A program made the translations under genes and the position numbers. Source: JALGWN01 sp964598025 (lineage in GTDB: Bacteria > Arandabacterota > Arandabacteria > Arandabacterales > Arandabacteraceae). Taken from it: a stretch of DNA of 11,954 bases. The notes under the pieces were generated by a model that did no database searches, had not been told where the DNA came from, and saw only the letters and a list, made by a program, of their open reading frames with translations. The DNA lies in the NCBI GenBank assembly GCA_964598025.1, contig CAZRAU010000101.1, positions 1-11,954 of the forward strand, read 5' to 3'. Within the stretch, counting starts at the first letter, position 1, and each line of letters starts with the position of its first letter. Shown piece by piece: positions 1 to 6,554 of this stretch.

Positions 1-779
1 TCGAGCTCCAGCACCTCACGGAAAGCCCTCACCATGCCCTTGTTGAAGGCGACCCCACCCTGGAAGGATATGGGCTTTCTAAACTGCTTCCCCTTGGCGA
101 TATTGCTCTTGAAATTCCTGGCCATCGCGAAGCAGAGCCCGGCGACTATGTCATAGTCCGGTGTCGCCTCCTGCTGCAGGTGAATCATATCGGTCTTTGC
201 GAAAACACTGCAACGGCCTGCAATCCGTGGAGGGTGCTTGGACTTGAGGGCCATCTCACCGAACTCCTCGATTGTAACCTCAAGCCTGCTTGCCTGTTGG
301 TCAAGGAACGAACCCGTGCCCGCGGCGCATATTGTATTCATGGCGAAATCTCTGATGACGGTAACACCCAGCTCCCTATCGAAATCCACCAGAATCAGCT
401 TGGAGTCCTCACCTCCGATTTCGATGATGCTCCTCACATCGGGATGGAGCTTCTCCATCGCCTTGGTCTGGGAAATGATCTCGTTGACGAACTCGCCGCC
501 CAGGAGGTCGGCGAGACGCTCCCCCCCCGAGCCTGTAAGCCCAAGGGCCTCGAAGCTATCTGCCGGATAGCACTTGAAGATGCCCTCGAGAACCGACAAG
601 GCGGTTTCCATGGGAAGTCCCTTGGTTCTGGTATATCGCTCCTCGAGGATCTCGCCATCCTGGGAAAACACGATCGAATTGAGACTCACAGAACCCAGAT
701 CAAGTCCGAGTAAGAGTCTCCCGGCGCCCTGCCTGTTCTGCTCCTCTCTCGTTGTCGTACGCTCAGTAGCTTCGGACAT
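1..779 (-). CDS. 2-hydroxyacyl-CoA dehydratase activator, large type (BcrA/BadF/HgdC ATPase domain), C-terminus outside window
   Basis: These are the first 259 codons of an ATP-dependent activator that, in its family, passes one electron to a 2-hydroxyacyl-CoA dehydratase to start ketyl-radical dehydration; it acts in the cytosol and is oxygen-sensitive. My translation shows the ASKHA phosphate loop GLDLGSVSLN (residues 25-34), IIEIGGEDSK (118-127), NTICAAGTGSFLD (148-160) and GRCSVFAKTD (188-197). Cys151 and Cys190 are 39 residues apart, the same spacing as the [4Fe-4S] ligands Cys127 and Cys166 of HgdC. GGEDSK, where HgdC-size proteins have GGQDSK, and FQGGVAFNKGMVRAF near the edge fit the long form that carries a DUF2229 region further on. 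I infer a protein much longer than the visible part. The ATG at 779 follows a perfect AGGAGGT nine bases upstream. It is last in a minus-strand run, 40 bp after the GH57 gene. The reading frame is open to the left edge, so this is a window cut, not a broken gene. Confidence 0.93.
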   Translation of the reverse strand, partial: MSEATERTTTREEQNRQGAGRLLLGLDLGSVSLNSIVFSQDGEILEERYTRTKGLPMETALSVLEGIFKCYPADSFEALGLTGSGGERLADLLGGEFVNEIISQTKAMEKLHPDVRSIIEIGGEDSKLILVDFDRELGVTVIRDFAMNTICAAGTGSFLDQQASRLEVTIEEFGEMALKSKHPPRIAGRCSVFAKTDMIHLQQEATPDYDIVAGLCFAMARNFKSNIAKGKQFRKPISFQGGVAFNKGMVRAFREVLEL

Positions 780-819
780 CAAGAACTACCTCCTCGCTGG
801 GTCTATATCTTGATCTTTG

Positions 820-2427
820 TCAGTAACGCGGTTGGTCCCGATCACTATAGATACGATGGTCAAGTTCGGGAAACACATTGTCCTTGTTTTCTATATCACT
901 GAGCCAGTCCCTGTCAATACTGTGAGCCATTATATCACGGTAGAGCCTTCTGAATCTAAGGATATGTTCTCGCGTTCGCTTGACTGCGTACGGAACCGTC
1001 GTGCCCGTCTTCATGATGAAGGCCCAGTCGCTGCTCTGGGCCAGCAGCACCTCCCGTGCGGCTTGATTGAGCGCCCGGGTGGTCAGGGGATCGCCGTCAT
1101 CTCCGAGATTCGCGAGCTCGACCATCTTGTCTGCAACCCAGTGAAGGTGGCGGTAGATCCAGTCATTGGAACCCTCGAGCCAGACCTCATTGTAACCCTT
1201 CCAGCCCCAGCTCGAAAGCGACGGCGTCGCAACCTGACATTCGGGATGGAGCCTCAGATACTCCGACGGCGTTATGAAGCGGAAGGTCTTCTGATCGAAG
1301 GCCGTCTTGCGCATCACCAGCTCGAGCCACTGGGGACCTTCGAACCACCAGTGGCCGAAGAGCTCGGCATCATATGGTGCTACAGCTATCGGTGGCCGGC
1401 CGAGAACCTCCGCCAGGTGCTCTATTTGTTTCTCCCTGTTGAACATGAAATTGCCCGCATGCAGAGCTGCCTTCTCCATAGCGACAGCGCTGTCATACGG
1501 CTGCTTATCGTCCCCGGGGCCGGTTATGCGGTAATACTTGATCCCGGTGTGCACCCTGGTCACTCCGCCATGCAGGTATGGGCGGACGTAGTCAAGATCC
1601 AGGTCGAAGCCCACGTCCCTGTAGAAGTCCCTATACCATAGATCCCCCGGATAACCCTCCTGGGCGCTCCAGACCTGGCGGGAGGATTCCATATCTCTGC
1701 CGAAAGCCGCAACCCCGGAGGGGCAGTAGACCGGGGCGAAGACCCCGTACCTCGGTCTCGGCTCGGCATGGAGTATGCCGTGAGTATCGGTGAAGAAGTA
1801 TCGTACACTCGAGGCTTTGAGCACCTTGTCCAGCCCGGGTTCATACGCACATTCCGGCAGCCACATGCCCTTCGGCCGCCTGCCGAAGTTGCGCTCGTGG
1901 TAGCGGCAGGCCGTCTCTACCTGGGCCCTGGCAGCGTTGGGGTTAAGCGACATCAAGGGAAGATAGCCGTGGGTGGCGGCACAGGTCATGACTTCGACGT
2001 TGCCCGCCTCGTCGAGTCGCCTGAAGGCCGACACCAGATCCCTGGAATACCTGTCCTCATAGACCCGGCGCGTGTCCTCGAACAAGTAGTGATACATGAG
2101 GGCCAGCTTATTGAACTTGGGGTCCCACCTCGTCCGCTCGACTTCCCTGGCCGCCAGTTCGATCAACTTCCCGAGACGCTTCACATAACGGTCCTGGAGA
2201 AGCCAATCGTTCAGCATGGCCACCACGGTGGGGCTCATCGAGACCGTGATCTTGTAGGGAACAGACTCATCTTCCAATCTCTCAAACAACTTCAAGAGAG
2301 GGATGTAAGTCTCGGTGATAGCTTGAAATAGCCAGTCTTCCTCAAGAAACTCGGCATACTCCGGGTGCCTCACAAAAGGAAGGTGGGCGTGAAGCACAAG
2401 ACATACATACCCTTTGGGTGAACTCAT
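820..2427 (-). CDS. Glycoside hydrolase family 57, 1,4-alpha-glucan branching enzyme type (with DUF1957)
   Basis: This 535-residue protein matches the GH57 branching enzymes, which cut an alpha-1,4-glucan and rejoin it as an alpha-1,6 branch during glycogen synthesis; it is cytosolic, with no signal peptide. The GH57 signature HAHLP is at residues 13-17. The nucleophile motif GMWLPECAY gives Glu192, and PYDAELFGHWW gives the acid/base Asp353; both motifs match the Thermus and Thermococcus branching enzymes. A Trp-rich stretch (SSWGWKGYNEVW, about 405-416) and a helical C-terminal part resembling DUF1957 follow. Length is normal for the family (about 520-570). The start at 2427 is chosen because the HAHLP strand begins at once after it; its ribosome site is weak (AAAGG about nine bases away), and the gene lies 23 bp behind the DUF4912 gene, so translational coupling is likely. 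The branching versus amylase/transferase activity is inferred from motifs only. No glycogen synthase or phosphorylase is in view. Confidence 0.93.
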   Translation of the reverse strand: MSSPKGYVCLVLHAHLPFVRHPEYAEFLEEDWLFQAITETYIPLLKLFERLEDESVPYKITVSMSPTVVAMLNDWLLQDRYVKRLGKLIELAAREVERTRWDPKFNKLALMYHYLFEDTRRVYEDRYSRDLVSAFRRLDEAGNVEVMTCAATHGYLPLMSLNPNAARAQVETACRYHERNFGRRPKGMWLPECAYEPGLDKVLKASSVRYFFTDTHGILHAEPRPRYGVFAPVYCPSGVAAFGRDMESSRQVWSAQEGYPGDLWYRDFYRDVGFDLDLDYVRPYLHGGVTRVHTGIKYYRITGPGDDKQPYDSAVAMEKAALHAGNFMFNREKQIEHLAEVLGRPPIAVAPYDAELFGHWWFEGPQWLELVMRKTAFDQKTFRFITPSEYLRLHPECQVATPSLSSWGWKGYNEVWLEGSNDWIYRHLHWVADKMVELANLGDDGDPLTTRALNQAAREVLLAQSSDWAFIMKTGTTVPYAVKRTREHILRFRRLYRDIMAHSIDRDWLSDIENKDNVFPELDHRIYSDRDQPRY

Positions 2428-2450
2428 GTGATTTCGCCTTTGGAAACCCG

Positions 2451-3611
2451 CTATTTCTCAGTCTTCTTGTTTACGATGGGAGTTATAGTGATCCGATCGA
2501 CACCGTCCGCGGATTCTGCAACCGCCGGTATGACCTGCTTGCCGTCCGGCAGGTCGAACCTCACGGTGAACGTGCCGTCCGGTCTCAGCTTGACAGGCCG
2601 GCCTTGAATGGTCACACGCGCGTCGGGTTCCGTCGCCCCGTAGACTATGAGCTCGGTCCCGAGTCTGAACCAGAAAGCCCTGGCCCGGGGCCTCCCCCCA
2701 GGACTAGATATCTCAAGACTGCTCGGAGCCAGGCTCCCCCGCGCCCCCGAGCTCACCAGGCCGCCTAAGGACTTCTCCATCATCTCCTTGAGCTCGATCG
2801 AGCCCGAATCCGGGTTGAAGCCTCCGGAAAGGGCATAGACCCTGTCGAACTCCCAATCCGGTATCATCCATTGCTCGTCGGTGATATCCGAAGGTACATC
2901 CCTCGGTGTCGCGGCCACGTTGGAACGCGCAAGCACTATGAACTCGCCGGCCACCGAGAGCAGCCCGATCTCGACACAGTAGGCGCGATTGGGCACCTGT
3001 ATGTTTATGTACCAGTTACTTGCCCCACCGGTTATCTCGATATCGAAATAGGAGTTGGCGTTGGCGCCGTCGAACTCCACTCCGGTGACATCATAGACCC
3101 TCAAGATGGACTTGGCCTCCGGCCACCGCTCGCCCAATGCCTCCTGGGCCCTGGCCAGGGTCTCCCTGGTTATGTCCCAGTATGCATACACCCAGTAGGG
3201 GTCTCTCACCAGAAGGGCGATTCTGTCCTCATCGTACGAGACCGGCAGATCCTCGACCTCGGTCTTGGCTTCTGTCTTGCCTATGGGGCTCGGCATCTCA
3301 ATCTCGTACTTGGCCTGGGTGACCACGGCTTGCTGCTCACGCCAGCTCTTCCTTACGCGCATGCCTTCCCTGACCGGCCCGCGCCGCTTGCGAGGTGCTC
3401 TTCGGTCCGTGCCTGAGGCGTTACTAGGCCCTGATGTCGCCTGTTTCCTTGTTCTCCCGCCCTTGGCGGCCTTCGGCTGCTCCTTCCCCACACCGGCTAT
3501 GGCCCGAGCCAGCTCGGCCTTGGTCATGCGGGACCGGCCGCGTATCTTCAGCCCGGCAGCGATCTCCATCAGCTGCAGCTTGGTAGCTAAGCGAAGGTCC
3601 TTCTTCCTCAT
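2451..3611 (-). CDS. DUF4912 protein with Rho-N-like N-terminus and Ig-like C-terminal domain
   Basis: Protein of 386 residues. Residues about 4-41 resemble the Rho termination factor N-terminal/SAP helical motif (KLQLMEIAAGLKIRG...MTKAELARAI). A basic, Lys/Arg/Ser-rich and probably disordered linker covers 42-98. DUF4912 covers about 122-270, with the typical LVRDPYWVYAYWDIT, NWYINIQVPNRAY and IGLLSVAGEF motifs. The last 75 residues, with GATEPDARVTIQG and DGTFTVRFDLPDG, read as a small beta-sandwich. No signal peptide is seen. The molecular role of DUF4912 is not known. From memory the family often sits next to GH57 genes, as here (23 bp gap), so a role in alpha-glucan metabolism is inferred. 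An in-frame ATG at 3641 would add ten residues. I prefer 3611 because AGGGAGGG lies just ahead of it with ideal spacing and the Rho-N-like helix starts right after. Confidence 0.88.
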   Translation of the reverse strand: MRKKDLRLATKLQLMEIAAGLKIRGRSRMTKAELARAIAGVGKEQPKAAKGGRTRKQATSGPSNASGTDRRAPRKRRGPVREGMRVRKSWREQQAVVTQAKYEIEMPSPIGKTEAKTEVEDLPVSYDEDRIALLVRDPYWVYAYWDITRETLARAQEALGERWPEAKSILRVYDVTGVEFDGANANSYFDIEITGGASNWYINIQVPNRAYCVEIGLLSVAGEFIVLARSNVAATPRDVPSDITDEQWMIPDWEFDRVYALSGGFNPDSGSIELKEMMEKSLGGLVSSGARGSLAPSSLEISSPGGRPRARAFWFRLGTELIVYGATEPDARVTIQGRPVKLRPDGTFTVRFDLPDGKQVIPAVAESADGVDRITITPIVNKKTEK

Positions 3612-3615
3612 CTCA

Positions 3616-3623
3616 CCCTCCCT
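3616..3623 (-). promoter_or_regulatory. Ribosome binding site deciding the DUF4912 start
   Basis: On the minus strand AGGGAGGG precedes the ATG at 3611, with five bases between the GGGAGG core and the start codon. The longer in-frame start at 3641 has no comparable site, so the shorter protein is favoured. Confidence 0.6.
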
Positions 3624-3654
3624 GGGGGAGCGCCCCCGCATACTCTATAAGACC

Positions 3655-3683
3655 TGGCCAAAAAAGGTTGCCTACACTATAAT
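3655..3683 (+). promoter_or_regulatory. Candidate sigma70-like promoter for the deoxyribosyltransferase-like gene
   Basis: TGGCCA (3655-3660; four of six to TTGACA) and a perfect TATAAT (3678-3683) are 17 bases apart. The start of transcription would be near 3690, leaving a leader of about 85 bases. Its -10 box overlaps that of the opposite promoter by four bases (3678-3681), so RNA polymerase cannot occupy both at once. Confidence 0.45.
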
Positions 3684-3707
3684 ACTGCATGTGGTGTGGT
3701 GCAACCT
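3665..3707. repeat. 7-bp inverted repeat framing the overlapping promoters
   Basis: AGGTTGC at 3665-3671 and its exact reverse complement GCAACCT at 3701-3707 lie 29 bases apart, centred on 3686. The left arm lies just upstream of the two overlapping -10 boxes and the right arm overlaps the -35 box of the minus-strand promoter. An operator with two half-sites is possible; chance is also possible for arms this short. The same GGTTGC half-site recurs as a perfect palindrome ahead of asnA. Confidence 0.4.
3676..3704 (-). promoter_or_regulatory. Candidate sigma70-like promoter for the DUF4912-GH57-activator run
   Basis: On the minus strand TTGCAC (3699-3704) is followed after exactly 17 bases by TATAGT (3676-3681; five of six to consensus). 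The -35 box is poor (three of six). A transcript would start near 3669 and leave a leader of about 57 bases before the ATG at 3611. This is the only good -10 box in the gap upstream of the run. Predicted by eye only. Confidence 0.45.
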
Positions 3708-3775
3708 AATTGTTAGAAGATTGGTCGCCGATGGGGCTCACTGACCGGCTTTAAACCCTCCAGGGAGGCAGCCGA

Positions 3776-4198
3776 ATGAGAGTCTTTCTTTGCGGGATAA
3801 TCCAGGGCTCGCGCCCGGATCTCAGCGTCCACGAACAATCCTATCGCGATGAACTGAGGCGGCTGGCGGAGAAGTACCTGCCCGGAGCCGAAGTCTACTG
3901 CCCCGTGAGCCTGCATCCGGAGTCCCCATCCTATGACGATCGTCTGGCTTCTCAAGTACTTGAGGAGTCGGTTGAGGCGGCCAAGGCCAGCGATCTCCTG
4001 ATCGCCTATGTGCCTGAGGCCAGCATGGGAAGCGCTATAGAGCTCTGGGAAGCCAAGCGGGCCGGAGTCAGGGTGGTTTCCATCACGCCGCTCAAGGACA
4101 ACTGGGTGATACGCTACGCCTCGGATGTGATCCTGGAGAAGTTCGAAGAAATCGAGTCGTTCTTGAAAGACTATGCTTCGGGGAATCCCTCTCAGTAG
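3776..4198 (+). CDS. Nucleoside 2-deoxyribosyltransferase-like protein
   Basis: Protein of 140 residues with the compact alpha/beta fold pattern of the nucleoside 2-deoxyribosyltransferase / deoxynucleotide N-hydrolase superfamily. It begins with a short beta strand MRVFLCG. The core motif DLLIAYVPEASMGSAIELWEAKRAG (residues 73-97) holds Asp73 and Glu89, the latter in the place of the catalytic glutamate that attacks the sugar in this family. The following strand VRVVSITP is also typical. Length fits the family (about 130-170). The start at 3776 follows GGGAGG nine bases upstream. The gene is alone on the plus strand, divergent from the DUF4912 run and overlapping the radical SAM gene tail to tail by 7 bp. 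The substrate is unknown: base exchange, nucleotide cleavage or a non-nucleoside ligand are all open. Confidence 0.75.
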   Translation: MRVFLCGIIQGSRPDLSVHEQSYRDELRRLAEKYLPGAEVYCPVSLHPESPSYDDRLASQVLEESVEAAKASDLLIAYVPEASMGSAIELWEAKRAGVRVVSITPLKDNWVIRYASDVILEKFEEIESFLKDYASGNPSQ

Positions 4199-4962
4199 GT
4201 CTTGGCCTCGATGCCCGTCCTGTCCTTGACCTTTCGGGCTATCTCGGCCAACTTCTTCGCGGACACGCCCACTAGCGTTGACATTGCCGGAGCGTTTTCG
4301 AGGCTATATATCTGCATGGCCTGGGGGGCGACCTGCTCGACGCTGTCAAGCCACGCCTCAACATCCTCGTCGGAGGTATTGGAGACGCCGCCCTCGACAA
4401 AGACCGATTGGAGAGTGACGTCGTCGAGGTGCTTGAGGCCCTTTACGATTGCATCCACGGTAATGCCCGCGCCCGGCCTGTTTATGCGCTCAAGCACTTT
4501 GTCCGTCCCGGCATCCAGCTTCATGATGCGGACATCCAGTTTGGCCAGCCCGTGAAGCACGCGATCGTCGGCAAGCCCCGTGGAATTGGAAAGCACGGCA
4601 ACCGCAGCCTTGGTGCATATCCTGTCTCTCAACGCGCTCACCCGGTCCACGATCTCTTCAAAGTCCGGGTGGAGCGTCGGCTCGCCGTTTCCCGAGAAGG
4701 TGATATACTGAGGCGGAGGGTCAAGAGCCTTAAGCGTTCGCTCGAGGGCCTGCTCTATTGCCTGCGGGGTCGGGAGGTCCTTGATATAAGCCGATAGATC
4801 GGAGGTCAGATCCTTGGTCCACCCGTAATGGCAATAGACGCAGTTGAACGAGCAGACCTTGTAGGCCGTTGGCGAGAGATTGAGCCCCAGCGACCGGCCG
4901 AGTCGCCTCGAAGCGACCGGCCCGTAGATAATGCCCTTCTGAAGTCCCAGCACCTGTGACAT
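4192..4962 (-). CDS. Radical SAM Fe-S oxidoreductase, COG0731-like
   Basis: Protein of 256 residues. The radical SAM cluster motif CxxxCxxC is CSFNCVYC, with Cys37, Cys41 and Cys44, preceded by the family-typical opening IIYGPVASRRLGRSLGLNL. The SAM-binding GGEP-like motif is present as SGNGEPTLHPDF. These features match the COG0731 group, relatives of the wyosine-base enzyme TYW1 but lacking its flavodoxin domain; the reaction of most members is unknown. No extra Cys-rich (SPASM) domain is visible. The start at 4962 is placed because the conserved opening lies about ten residues in; the ribosome site is weak. The gene is 134 bp behind the SAM hydroxide adenosyltransferase gene, far more than the gaps within that operon, so it may have its own promoter. 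Its last 7 bp overlap the convergent gene at 4198. Confidence 0.88.
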   Translation of the reverse strand: MSQVLGLQKGIIYGPVASRRLGRSLGLNLSPTAYKVCSFNCVYCHYGWTKDLTSDLSAYIKDLPTPQAIEQALERTLKALDPPPQYITFSGNGEPTLHPDFEEIVDRVSALRDRICTKAAVAVLSNSTGLADDRVLHGLAKLDVRIMKLDAGTDKVLERINRPGAGITVDAIVKGLKHLDDVTLQSVFVEGGVSNTSDEDVEAWLDSVEQVAPQAMQIYSLENAPAMSTLVGVSAKKLAEIARKVKDRTGIEAKTY

Positions 4963-5096
4963 GCTTCCAGCATCACCTGCCTTTCATCCAGATAGTACAG
5001 CTTCCCCCTCGGCCGCACAATCCCGGCCTTTACCCATAGAGTTGGGGCTCCGTATCGGACGCTTCACATGTACTCGTCCCGGTGGAGGCGGGAGCG
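4963..5096 (-). promoter_or_regulatory. 134-bp gap with weak candidate promoter for the radical SAM gene
   Basis: On the minus strand TTGTGC (5015-5020) and TACTAT (4992-4997) are 17 bases apart. The match is weak (three and four of six). A five-pair stem TCCCG/CGGGA with a seven-base loop lies just after the upstream stop, but no T-run follows, so a terminator is not supported. Nothing else was recognised here. Confidence 0.25.
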
Positions 5097-5888
5097 CTAT
5101 GGTTTGCGCAGGATAACGGTATCGCCGAGGGTAAGGTCCAGGGCCCGGGCGGCACTAGCTTCGCGGATCGATACTTCGAGGTAGCCGGAGCTTCCCAGAA
5201 TGCCTAAAGGGCGGCCCCGTTCGACGCCCCCATATGTGTCGGCCAAGCTTGTGGCTCCGCAAGGCCCGAGGTCGATGGCAATCCCGCCCCACTTCCCTGA
5301 CAGATCCTCGACCAGACCGGCGGGGCAGTCCGTGACAAGGTTACCGAATCTGTCGATCCATCGGACCCGGGTGGTCGCGTGATCTTCGCCAAGGCCGGGG
5401 CCTGCAATCGCAAGCCGCACGTATTCGCCGGCATCGGGCCCCAACCTCTCCGCCTCAACGCCCAGCGAAAGATGGGCTGCCACGGGCGCGAATATGTCCC
5501 GCCCGTGAAAGGTCGAACTCACGGGCCGGAGGAAGAGCTCAGGGTTCTCCACTCGGACGAGTTTCTCAAAGCCCTCCCGATCCAGAAACTCGGTGAGCAC
5601 CCCATTGTCGGGAAAGACAAAGTGGCGTCCTCCGCTTTCCGCACAGAGGATGCTGCGCTTGCCTCCCACCCCCGGATCCACGACCACCACGACTATGGAA
5701 CCCGAGGGCAGATACTTGTATGAAGCTATGAGGGCGAAGTTGGCCGCCTCGAGGTCGTGCGGGGGCACGGAGTGCGTTATGTCGATTAGCGTGGCCGAGG
5801 AGTTGATTGTGAGAATAACGCTCTTCATCAACCCCACATACCAGTCATCGACGCCGAAGTCGGTAAGCAGGGCAACGGGGGATGCCAT
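5097..5888 (-). CDS. SAM hydroxide adenosyltransferase (SAM hydrolase, DUF62 family)
   Basis: Protein of 263 residues of the DUF62 family, which splits S-adenosylmethionine into adenosine and methionine using a water/hydroxide nucleophile; cytosolic. The N-terminal domain shows LLTDFGVDDWYVGLMK (7-22), VVVVDPGVGGKR (67-78), FPDNG (92-96) and STFHGRDIFAP (125-135). The family triad Asp-Arg-His is intact as Asp71, Arg78 and His128, in the same spacing as Asp68, Arg75 and His127 of the Pyrococcus enzyme. The C-terminal domain contains IDRFGNLVTD. The chlorinase/fluorinase relatives lack this Asp-Arg-His arrangement, so hydrolysis is the likely reaction. The start at 5888 follows GGAGGGAGTC directly. 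It is the last gene of the membrane operon, 18 bp behind the six-helix protein gene. Why a SAM-consuming enzyme travels with these membrane proteins is not clear. Confidence 0.92.
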   Translation of the reverse strand: MASPVALLTDFGVDDWYVGLMKSVILTINSSATLIDITHSVPPHDLEAANFALIASYKYLPSGSIVVVVVDPGVGGKRSILCAESGGRHFVFPDNGVLTEFLDREGFEKLVRVENPELFLRPVSSTFHGRDIFAPVAAHLSLGVEAERLGPDAGEYVRLAIAGPGLGEDHATTRVRWIDRFGNLVTDCPAGLVEDLSGKWGGIAIDLGPCGATSLADTYGGVERGRPLGILGSSGYLEVSIREASAARALDLTLGDTVILRKP

Positions 5889-5906
5889 GACTCCCTCCGT
5901 CCTTCA

Positions 5907-6551
5907 CTAACCCGATATCAGCGGGCGTATCCAGTTGTTCACCAGGAACGAGAACCTGCCCATGAGGAGCGAGATACGAGCCATGATGGTATAGCCGAAA
6001 CTCGCACCGAAAGATATCATCAGAAACCATATCCCCACCCTGGAGATCTTGCCCACGATTCCTTTGTGCTCAATGGAGAAATAGAAGTATATGAGTACCG
6101 AGAAGACGCCCACTATCACCAGCACGTTCCACAGGGCTTCGATGCCGCCCGTGGTAACCGGCATGATTGTGTCCCGGGTCTGGGGGAGTATCTGGCCGTG
6201 GATCTTCTGCATCATGAGGACTCCCACGTAGTATCCGATATATACGGCCAGTGCAATCCTTGCCACCCATGCCACTCTGGCAATGTACCGGAAGTAGAGC
6301 ATGATCCCCAGCGCCATCGGGACAAGAAGAAGGTAGTTGTAGTTCGCCGTGAAGGACTCCTTCAAGGGGGCAATCAGGTTGGGCTGCAAGGTCTGGACCG
6401 TCACGATCCCGATATAGTAGCCCAGCGACATGCCCGCGAAGAGACTCTCAGCAAACCTGAAGAAGGGATTGTCCTTATAGAGAAAACTCAAGATGCACAG
6501 GGTCAGGAACGCGTTCACCCAGACCCAGATCGAGACACCGGTCGCTTCCAT
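5907..6551 (-). CDS. Six-helix integral membrane protein of unknown function
   Basis: Protein of 214 residues that I do not recognise. Hydrophobic segments lie at about 5-24, 34-54, 71-88, 93-114, 138-159 and 170-190, which predicts six membrane helices. Arg and Lys cluster in the loops after helices 1, 3 and 5 (YK, FRY, EHKGIVGKISR). There is no signal peptide, ATPase motif or metal site. Aromatic residues are frequent at helix ends. The gene starts 3 bp after the stop of the upstream gene, with GGAGGGG across that stop as ribosome site, so the two are almost surely translated together. A second six-helix protein of nearly the same length (213 residues) lies two genes upstream. They may be paired subunits, though I see no clear similarity between them. 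Confidence 0.82.
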   Translation of the reverse strand: MEATGVSIWVWVNAFLTLCILSFLYKDNPFFRFAESLFAGMSLGYYIGIVTVQTLQPNLIAPLKESFTANYNYLLLVPMALGIMLYFRYIARVAWVARIALAVYIGYYVGVLMMQKIHGQILPQTRDTIMPVTTGGIEALWNVLVIVGVFSVLIYFYFSIEHKGIVGKISRVGIWFLMISFGASFGYTIMARISLLMGRFSFLVNNWIRPLISG

Positions 6552-6554
6552 GGC

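Noticed and set aside
3612..3641. Longer start (ATG 3641) for the DUF4912 protein
   Set aside because: No ribosome site precedes it, whereas the ATG at 3611 has an excellent one.
3713..3955. Minus-strand open frame of 80 codons opposite the deoxyribosyltransferase-like gene
   Set aside because: No recognisable domain or ribosome site, and it overlaps a gene with a clear family motif on the other strand.
4806..5018. Alternative frame ahead of and overlapping the radical SAM start, with a CxxC-like stretch (ACHRCWDF)
   Set aside because: The frame is a shadow of the radical SAM gene start; it has no ribosome site and ends soon after. A frameshifted remnant was considered but no family was recognised.
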